64,000 bases of DNA from Paratrimastix pyriformis (lineage: Eukaryota; Preaxostyla; Paratrimastigidae), in the NCBI GenBank assembly GCA_027972325.1, contig JAPMOS010000025.1, positions 62,001 to 126,000 of the forward strand, written 5' to 3'. The notes under the pieces were generated by a model. The model had not been told where the DNA came from and made no database searches. It was given only the letters and a program-made list of their open reading frames with translations. Of this stretch, positions 56,495-64,000 are shown piece by piece. The position numbers were made by a program, and so were the translations under genes. Numbering within the stretch: position 1 is the stretch's first letter; the number at the start of each line of letters is the position of its first letter.

Positions 56495-57918
56495 AGCCGC
56501 GGGCGTTGTGCAGACAAAATGGGATGGATAGTGAATTCAACCCGCGTAATTTGCTCAAAAAAAGTCCAATTTCATTTTGACGACAGGACGGCCGTACGAG
56601 GCTACTCAATTACCAAAGAGAATCTCACAAAAGTTTTATCCCAGCCCACCCGACCAGACCCCGCATCAATTAATTAGTGAAAAGACAGGCCACGAGACTG
56701 ACTGGAGGAGAAGACGGGCACAGCAGGGTTCGGAAGTCTACCACGTGGACCTGGGTTCGGAAGTCCACCACAATCTAGTTGACGGCCCCTGGTAGGGTGC
56801 GCCCTGCAGCGGGCTCTCGAACCTGCCATTTGTCGGCATCGACCGGATGGGCAGGATGGCCTCGTACGGCGCCCGCCCAGAGTTTTCCCGACCTTCGCCG
56901 ATGTGTGGGGGCCCCGCCCTCACCTTTGGCAGTTTCTCGCCCAGCTCAACCAGTCTCTCGAACGAGGCGGTCCTGTGCAGCATCGATGCGTCCCCACTCG
57001 ATCATGATCTCCTGGACCAGCAAACCCGCGATTGGCATCAGCCCAGGTCCACCTCATGCACGCGAGTAGGCAAAGAGGCACTGAGCCGTGTCCCTGGCTG
57101 CCTTCCGGTCGCCCAGGTTGGAGAAGGCCGCCGCCGCCCAGAGCACTTTCGGCAGACCAGAGGTGCTTCGCAGTGAGCGGAGGCAGGGACCGACTTGACT
57201 TGGGTCTGCTGTCTTGCCGCTCAGGCGCACTGACCGCTGCTTCTTGTCGGCAGCAGACCTCTCCTTGCGCACGGACACGTCGTCCGCGTATTCCACCCTG
57301 CGCCGCCACGACTCTCGGTTCTGGTACATAGCGAGCAAGTGCAGGAGGCAGCCTTGTGCCTGCAGATCAGGCCCCGCTCGCCGGCTCACACAGTAGAGTT
57401 GCGCGAGCTTTTCTTCATCTTTTTCCACTTTCTTCTTCTTCTTCTCCGTCCGGGAAAGGCACCCCCACCCGACACGGCCCGGCCGAGTCCCACGAACCAT
57501 CACCGCCAGGTCGCCCCTCACCTAAGGGTTAGCAGAGGCAGATGAGCAGGTGGGCAGGTGGGGAGGTGGGCAGGTGGCAGGCCCCGATCTTGCCGAGCCC
57601 GGGTGCCCATCCAGAGGCAGTCGAGTGTCGAAAAGCGCGGAGTGTGGGGTCCCGAGGGAGAGAGGGGAGTCTGGGAGGTGCGGGCGTCAGGGAAAAAAGT
57701 GTCCTGCCCTGCCCGCCTGCCAGTCTTTTCGCAGGGCGACAAGATGTTATCAACTCCCGAAACTCCGACCGCTTCCGGTCGACACACATGTGGAGGAACT
57801 CAGTTTCCATTTGGCCCAGCGTGGAGGAACTCGGGATTTCACGCGCTCGGTTGTTGTTGCGAGTGGATCACCTGCAATAATTCAACTCATCCCTGGGTCC
57901 GACCCGCCGCCGCCTGGG
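56495..57918. other. Region without a confident gene; possible unrecognised minus-strand exons
   Basis: About 1.4 kb between the divergent exchanger and thioesterase genes. On the minus strand 56780-57520 contains short stretches of plausible protein (ERLVELGEKLPK near 56950; a K-rich helix then EKLAQLYCVSRRAG near 57420; a TPR-like SNLGDRKAARDTAQCLFAYSRA near 57100). These suggest an intron-containing or decayed gene, but I cannot close a model. On the plus strand 57720-57880 may be untranslated or upstream exon sequence of the thioesterase. Confidence 0.45.
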
Positions 57919-58572
57919 ATGGAAGGGACCGCAAAAGACGTACCGAGACCCGTTTCCGCATCCCGGTCGGAACTCGCTGAATTAATGAATCCGGCTTATG
58001 CCAATATTCAAGGTCCGGCCCGCTGGGGCGCTCTCCATTTCCTAGCTGGGGCTCTTCTCCATTTCGACTCCGATAGGGAACGTTCATGGCGGACATATTT
58101 TGAAGTTGATCGACGAGTGTTGCGGGCTCTGCGCCGTCCGGCATAGTAGATCCGCATGCGTCACCGTTTCGATGGATAGCGTCAGTTTTGTGCAGCCCGT
58201 GCGGATCGGAGACGTGTTGACGCTGAGGGCAGAGCTGTCTTGGGTGGGGGCAAAAGCGATGGAAGCCGAGGTGGAGGTTTATTCCGAAAAGCCAACCACA
58301 GGCCCGTTCGGCAGGGTGGCGTGCAACCCCCCGAGCCCACTCTGGTTGTTGTTTTGGTAGGGGTGCGGACGCTGACCAACCGGGCGCATGCGGTGTATGT
58401 GGCCGTCGACGAGAACGGCCGCCCAAAGCCTGTCGCGCCGCTTCTCATCGAGACCGCCGAGCAGCGAGCCCGCTTTGAGGCGGGGGCCCTGCGCCAACAG
58501 GCCCGGCTGGAGGCCCGCGCCCGGGAGAAGGCAAGGGCCTCGGCTCCCACCGACCCGACGACGACCCGATAG
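57919..58572 (+). CDS. Acyl-CoA thioesterase, single hotdog domain
   Basis: Hydrolyses fatty acyl-CoA to free acid and CoA. Exons 57919-58012, 58077-58301 and 58361-58572 close in frame to 176 residues, the usual size of single-hotdog BACH/YciA-type enzymes. The signature GNVHGGHILKLIDECCG carries the catalytic aspartate of the helix. It is followed by VTVSMDSVSFVQPVRIGDVL and YVAVDENGRPKPV, as in the ACOT7 family, and a basic Arg/Ala-rich C-terminal tail. The first intron has a GTCCGG donor. The second starts GCCCGT and ends GGTAG: a GC-AG intron required to keep the conserved PTTGVRTLTN reading. The start at 57919 is the best in-frame ATG. An upstream exon with a targeting peptide cannot be excluded. 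Confidence 0.88.
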
Positions 58573-58935
58573 AAGGGGTATAGATCTTTTGTGCCGGGGC
58601 AAGGGTGACTTGCCGGACAAAAAACAACACCGACGACACCACGAGGAGACCCAACGAGGGGCGAAGAGAAGAGAAAATCAAACAGCCCCCCGCCAACGAG
58701 GAGAGGCAACGGGGGAGCAGTGGGAGGGTGGGGCCCAGCTGCCCCGGTCTCGGCAGGGTGCGTGCGGCCAAGCGGTCCACAGATCGCGAGGTGCCCGCGC
58801 CGAGCCAGGGCAGAGCGAAGCTGGCGAGGGCAATCCAGCAACATTGGACATTGGGGGTGGGGTGGGTGGGGCGGGAATGAGAAGGAGAAGGGGGGCCGCG
58901 GCGAAAGGGAGCGGGAATGGCGCGGGGGGCCGAGG
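58573..58935. other. Convergent spacer
   Basis: About 360 bp between the thioesterase stop and the stop of the next minus-strand gene. AG-rich on the plus strand. No gene or RNA element is seen. Confidence 0.6.
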
Positions 58936-61900
58936 TCAAAGGTCCAGCAGGTCGGCCTGGCGCTGGGTCAGCATGGCGGCCCCCTTGGCCCCGAGCTGGG
59001 AGAGGGGAGGAGGGGGAGGAACGGGTGAGGAGGGGGGGAGACGGCACGGTGGTGAGCACGGCCCCAGGTTTCCTGGGCGGGCGGGCGGACCATTTCCAGC
59101 CGCTCGGGCGTGTCGACGGCGCTGCTGAAGGCGGCCCCCTTGACGGGCGTTGTGAAAAACCGTGAAGCCTAAGGGGGGCGCGAGCCGGGGTGCGGGTGCG
59201 GGTGCGGGTGCGGGTGCGGGTGCGGGTGCGGGTGCGGGTGCGGGTGCGGGTGCGGGTGCGGGTGCGGATAGGAAGGAGAAATGAGTGGACGCCAGAGGAC
59301 CCGCAGGCCGCGTCGAACGTCGGGGTGTGGGGATGTGGGGATGTGGGGGTACGGGGTGGCGGGGGTTGGGGTGGCGGGCGGCGAGGGGCGAACCTTCTCG
59401 GGGGTGGCCCAGGCGGCTTCGAAGGCGACCGGCTCGGGGGCGGGGCTCATCCAGTCGCCCTTGGTGAACCCGCCGGGGCTTGGGGGGATCAGGGGCATCC
59501 CCATCCCGGCCGGGCCGCCCTCGGGGGACATGACCAGGGGGCTGCTGTCGAGGCCCTTTTCGAGGGCCGGGCCGGCGGCCTGCAGGACCACGACCGACGA
59601 GGGGGTGGGCAGGGCCTGGTCGATGGTGGTCAGGGGAGTGCTGGCCCCCTCGGCGTCCGCCCCCAGCAGGCTCGTCGTGGCGGGCGGTGAGGCCCCGGCC
59701 GAGGGCGGGCTGGGCCGGCAGATCGAGAGCACCACCGTCTGGGGGGTCGAGGCGGGCGTCAGGGCCACCGGCGAGGCAACCCCCGGGGACTGGGGCGTCC
59801 CGGGGGCCGGCGCCGAGGCAGCCAGGGCAGCACCGCCAAAGAGCCGCCGGGGCCTGGGGGGGAGGGAGGGGGAGGGGAGGGGAGGGGGAGACAGGCAAAT
59901 GGTGAGGAGGAGGGTCCGAGGGGCGGCACGGGCAGACATGAGGCGCCTCCGCTCCTGCAGGGTGTCGGCCGGGTGGGCCACGTCCTCAGGCTGCTGCGAC
60001 GGCTGCTGCTGGGCGGCCTGCTGGCCCTTGGCGAGGCCCACCAGCTCCTGCACGACCGAGTCGAGCAGCCGGGGCCACCGGCGGGCGCACAGGATGCGGG
60101 GCGGCGAATCGACGGGCGAGGGGGCCACGGGCTCCTCGGCGGGGCCCTGGGCGGGCACGGCCACCGCCACCGGGCTGGGCGGCTGGGGCGGCGCCCCGAC
60201 CAGGCCGAGGGCATGGGGGGCCCCCACGAAGTGGGCCGGGTGGCACTCGAGCAGGAACCGGTCCAGGGGCCCCATCTCCTCGGGTGAGCTGGGCGCGATC
60301 AGGCAGGGCCGTGGGCCCGTGGATGGCGACGAGGGTGCTGGCGCCTGGCCCGCGGCGGTGCCGAGAGGAGAAGGGGGCCCCCCGTGGGCGGCCCGGCTGG
60401 AGCGGACGGGGGCGATGGGGCTGGCCTCGTCGGTGGCCGCGGCCAGGTCGAGCCGCCGGCGGGCGGTGCGGATGGACGGGGACAGCTCCACCGGGGTGGC
60501 GGCGGGGTTGCGGGGCGGCTGAGGCGGCATGGGCGAGCCGAGGGGCGCCAGCGGGGTCGGGACGGCGAAGGGCGACGAGAGGGGGGCCGGGGTCGCTCGG
60601 AGGGCCGAGAGGGGCGAGCCGCAGGGCATGGGCGAGGCCCCGAAGATCGAGAAGCCGGGCGAGAGCAGGTCCGTGGTCTAAAGGCCACACCCCCAGAGAG
60701 TGGGGTGAGGGTGGCGACGGCATGGCCGGACACCACCGATGCCCGGTGGGCTCATCATTCCCTCCTCAAAAACGGGATGGTGGGGTTCAGTCTGTCCTTT
60801 CGCGAGCCAGGTGGGGACGATGGTGGCGATGGTGGCGGGGGCAGACCTTGGCGCGCCCCGTGACAGGGGTCATGAAGAGGTCCTCCGTCCCGGCAGCCTC
60901 CTCGGCCTCGGCCTGGACAGCGCTGCGGCGGCCCTCGGCGGCCGACGAGGGGGTGGCCCCCGACCGCAGGGCCGAGCCCACCATGAGCCGGCTCCGGCCC
61001 AGCGAGGTGGGCGTGGCGCAGGGGTCGTAGCCGTCGGTGGCCGCGAAGAAGGAGAAGCCGGCACCCTCGAGGGCCCCCGAGGGCGACATGGGGCCCTGGC
61101 CCAGCGGAGAGGCCTCCAGGGCCGAGAAGAGGGCCTGCGTGACGGGCGACTGCAGGGCCGAGGAGAACCGATCGCTGCGGGCCGAGGGGGGCGGCGACTC
61201 GAGCAGCTGGCCCGGCGCCGAGCTGGCCGGCAGCGGGGTGGCGGGGTGCATGGCCAGCGAGTGGGGCAGGGGCGTGGTGGGCATGAGGCCGCCCTCCTCG
61301 GGCAGCCCGAAGGCCCCCTCGAAGGTGGCCAGCCGGGGGAACTCGTCCGAGTCGCCCCCGTCCTCCCCTGCCGCCCCGCCGCCCCCGCCGGGCGTGGCCA
61401 GGGCCCCCGCTGGCCGCGTGGGGGTCCGCAGGAGGGTGCCGGGCGTGGATGGGTGGCCAGCCGCCCCGCCCGAGAGGCCGCGGGTTGGGGTGTGCGGGGC
61501 GGCCGGGAGCGGAGAGAGGGGGCCCTCCGAGGCGGCCAGGGTCCCGTCCGGGGCAGGCAGGTCGGCGGCATGCAGCAGCTTGGGGTGGGGCTGGTGGTAG
61601 CCGGGCACCCGCGGATGGGCGGCGCTCCCCCTGGCGGCCCGGGGACGTTTGTGGGGCTCCTCGGCGTTTCCGGCGGCGGGGCCATCCCGGTCGGGGTCCG
61701 ACTCGGCCCCCGAGGCGCCCGACGTGACGGACTGGGTCTCGTCCTCGCGGGAGCTCTCGGGGCCCTCGGTCGTGGTGGCGGCGGCCTCCTCCCCATCGGC
61801 GGCCCCCTCGTCGTCGTGCAGCGAGCGCAGCCCCAGTCGCCGGCCGGCCGGCTGCGGGTGCCGGGTCGAGCGGCGCTTGGGTGGAGTGGGGTGTTGGGTC

Positions 61901-64000
61901 CGCTTGCGGCCCGCGCGGCGGGGCGGCACCGCGACCCGAGTGGGCACGCGGGTCGGGGCGGGCGCCTCGGCGTCGCCCTGGGGGGTGGTGCTCTCCCCGG
62001 GGGCGCTGGCGGCAGGGCCAAGACGCGGCGACACAAGCTGCGAACCGCCCGACGGAGCGAGCACCTGGTCGACCTCTTCGCCCGGGGCAGATGTGGCTCC
62101 CAGGGCAGCGGCGTGGGCTGCCGAAGCGGCGGGCGCGGCGGCGGCGAGGGGCGCGTACGACGACGTGGCCTCGGGGACGGCCGGGGCATCCGGGGCATCC
62201 AGTCGCGATGAGCGCGTCTGCCGCCGAGCGGCGGTAATGGCCGGGAGGGCAGCAGCCCCTGCGACAGGGGGCGCCGCGTCGCCCGTCAGGGGGGGCGTGC
62301 TGGCGGCCGGGTCGGCCTTGGGGCGGCGGATGCGCTTCCGGCAGGCGGCCGGGTCAAAGTCGGCGGGCGGAGGGGCCAGTGGCGGGTGCTTCTCATGGAC
62401 CGTCGGGTTCCGTCCGTGCAGAGACGAGCCACCGCGCCGTGTTGGGGCGTGACGCACAACTGGGGGCGGCGGGGGAGGAGGATGATCTGCAGCGGGGGGT
62501 GGTGGAGGCGGTGGGGGAGGCGGTGGGGGAGGTGGAGGTGGAGGTGGAACTGAAATCATCTGAGTTGCTTGTGGCGTTGGCGCTGAGGCGGGTGGCTGAG
62601 GAACCATCATCGAATGGACGGGCGCAGGAGCAAAATATGAGGGATACATGACGGGGTTTGATGACGGATAGGAAAATTGTCCATAAAATGCTTGTGGTGG
62701 GTAAGAAAGCATGGAAGCCGAACGCACAGGAGGGAACATTGGAGCTCCCGTGATTGTTGGGAAGGGAGCTGGACAGATGAAATCAATCGACAGGGTGGGC
62801 TCCCGAGAAAAATATAAAATCAATACAAACCTGTAGAAATATGTGTGGGCGGAATGGAGTTCAGCTTAAGAGCATCTTCCGTGTTGGGATCCTGAAGGGA
62901 AAAGGAATGAGAGAGGACGGACCAAGCACAAGGAACCAGACCATTTCCAAATAAGGGTGGATGTGATTTGAAAGAAGAAAGGGAGAAAGTCGGAATCGGT
63001 TGAAAGGAGGAAGTCGCCCAAAGGGGAAAGAAGGGAACCGATCGCGTTCGCTAGAACCAGAACCTAGCGGCTAACGTTTTTCGGGTCGTTTTTCTGCTCG
63101 GAAAGGCGAGTGTCGCGTCTCGCAGACCTTTTCGCAGATGGGATATCCACCTATCATTTGCATTTCAAGAGAGAACCTTAGAATAACTCCCCTCTCTCAG
63201 AGCGATCTTTCCCTCAAGGACCATGGCGCCCAAAACCTCGGACAACTAGCGGGCGGCCGCAATGGGGCGTTGCCGATCCTTTCAAAAGCACAGACCTTCT
63301 CTTTGTTGGGCACCCACTTGTCATACTGCATGGGCGCACAAAATCGTTTCAGGTACCTGTGGAGGGGCTCCAGGCTCATCGTCTTGAAAGTCTGGAGGAC
63401 TTCAAGAGCCTTTTGTCCGAAGAGTTGCCGCAGATGCAAGGTGGAACCCTCCGGTGGTTCAGAGGAGGCTCCCTGCCCGGGGCTGCAGATCCCCCCGGGC
63501 GAATCAAGGAGGCTGCCGCCCGCGCCACTGGGGCCCTGCGGCGGCCCCCGCGATCGGTCGGTGAGCTGGGCAAAGGCTCAAAGGTGCGAGACGGACCGCG
63601 ATGGCCTCCCACGAGCGGAGCGACCCGGCCGGGGATGCGAGCAGCAGCGTCGCCAGGGAGGAGGCCGCCGAGTGGACCGACCCTGGGCCAGCAAGCGGGG
63701 CCGCAGACGGGGGACGGGGACGGGGGGTGCAGATGCAGTCAGGACCACTGACGCGGGGTGGGGCAGGTGGTGCAGACCCATTGGCGATGGCGCCACAGGA
63801 GAGGCTGCCGGGGTGGCGGGTGGGGCAAGGCTGCTGGGGGCGGGGGACGTCCCGGGGGCGGAGCCGCCAGGCGGCCCGACGGGGGCCACGATCCCGTTGT
63901 GCTCGGTCAGCACGCCCTGTGTTTGCCAAAAGGCTGTCCGAGAGGAGGGAGAGCCGAAGGAAGGATGAGGGGCAGCGACCGCAGAGGGCGGCGGACCGAG
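58936..64000 (-). CDS. Large disordered S/T-P-rich protein (5' end outside window), family not recognised
   Basis: The model joins an exon at about 63483-63296 (LRQLFGQKALEVLQTFKTMS, then LHRYLKRFCAPMQYDKWVPNKEK, donor GTCTGT) to an exon at 62897-62832 and then to a long exon from about 62768. More disordered sequence lies towards the right edge. The long part is Pro/Ala/Ser/Thr-rich with many SP and TP sites (ASTPPLTGD, LRTPTRP, LFMTPVTGRAK), a basic stretch (RRAGRKRTQHPTPPKRRSTRH) suggesting nuclear localisation, and short hydrophobic islands near the C-terminus (RFLLECHPAHFVG, WPRLLDSVVQELVGLAKG). It ends LTQRQADLLDL at the stop 58936-58938. The many proline-directed sites suggest CDK or MAPK substrates; that is inference. 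The 5' part could be a separate gene. Confidence 0.55.
59187..59269. repeat. GCGGGT hexanucleotide microsatellite in an intron
   Basis: About 13 GCGGGT units (CCGCAC on the host strand) between the acceptor of the exon containing TTPVKGAAFSSAVDTPERL and the donor after ATPEK. Confidence 0.85.

Overview
The window is nuclear DNA of a GC-rich, intron-rich single-celled eukaryote. The evidence is gamma-secretase nicastrin, an organellar-type Na+/H+ exchanger, a SMYD-type SET protein, p25-alpha (TPPP-like) repeats, a spliceosomal U6 snRNA gene and dozens of intronic C/D box snoRNAs. I cannot name the lineage. Genes are packed with short spacers and carry many short introns (about 50-400 nt, longer where an RNA gene is housed). 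The introns start with GTCCGC, GTCTGC or close variants rather than GTAAGT, and a minority start with GC (GCCCGT, GCCTGC). Where I could follow them, codon phases across these junctions close correctly; the coiled-coil gene closes over all 11 exons to an exact multiple of three.

Layout. 1-1.27 kb: 3' part of a SMYD-like SET/MYND gene (+). 1.57-5.5 kb: nicastrin (+). 6.5-25.6 kb: a minus-strand locus that is the most interesting part of the window. Its 5' part (25.6-16.96 kb) encodes a giant coiled-coil protein of about 2255 residues, and eight of its ten introns each hold one C/D box snoRNA. Downstream, to about 6.5 kb, the same exon/intron rhythm continues without convincing coding exons and holds 34 more snoRNAs. 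In total I count 42 snoRNAs in 13 families. Their order shows a tandem duplication of the whole array, with coding exons kept in the upstream copy only. 26.1-30.8 kb: a trichohyalin-like charged coiled-coil protein (-). 31.3-32.4 kb: a protein with three p25-alpha C-terminal motifs (-). 34.3-49.8 kb: one very large modular gene (+) with LRRs, an XK-related-like membrane region, a filamin-like repeat, an F-box-like region, two tail-fibre-like beta modules and a long helical region. One of its introns contains a complete U6 snRNA gene. 50.1-53.1 kb: RING-H2 protein with a proline-rich N-terminus (-). 53.6-56.5 kb: Na+/H+ exchanger (-). 57.9-58.6 kb: acyl-CoA thioesterase (+). 58.9-64 kb: a disordered S/T-P-rich protein that runs off the right edge (-).

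The genes do not form an operon. Base composition drops sharply in GC around the starts of many genes, while gene bodies and introns are very GC-rich with long C/G homopolymer runs, often serving as the polypyrimidine tract before the acceptor AG. The locus with the clearest joint logic is the snoRNA array: one transcript or two would yield a structural coiled-coil protein plus a dosage-amplified set of rRNA methylation guides. Several guides match universally conserved rRNA segments (equivalents of yeast 18S U578, 25S A2281 and 25S C2948) as I remember those sequences.
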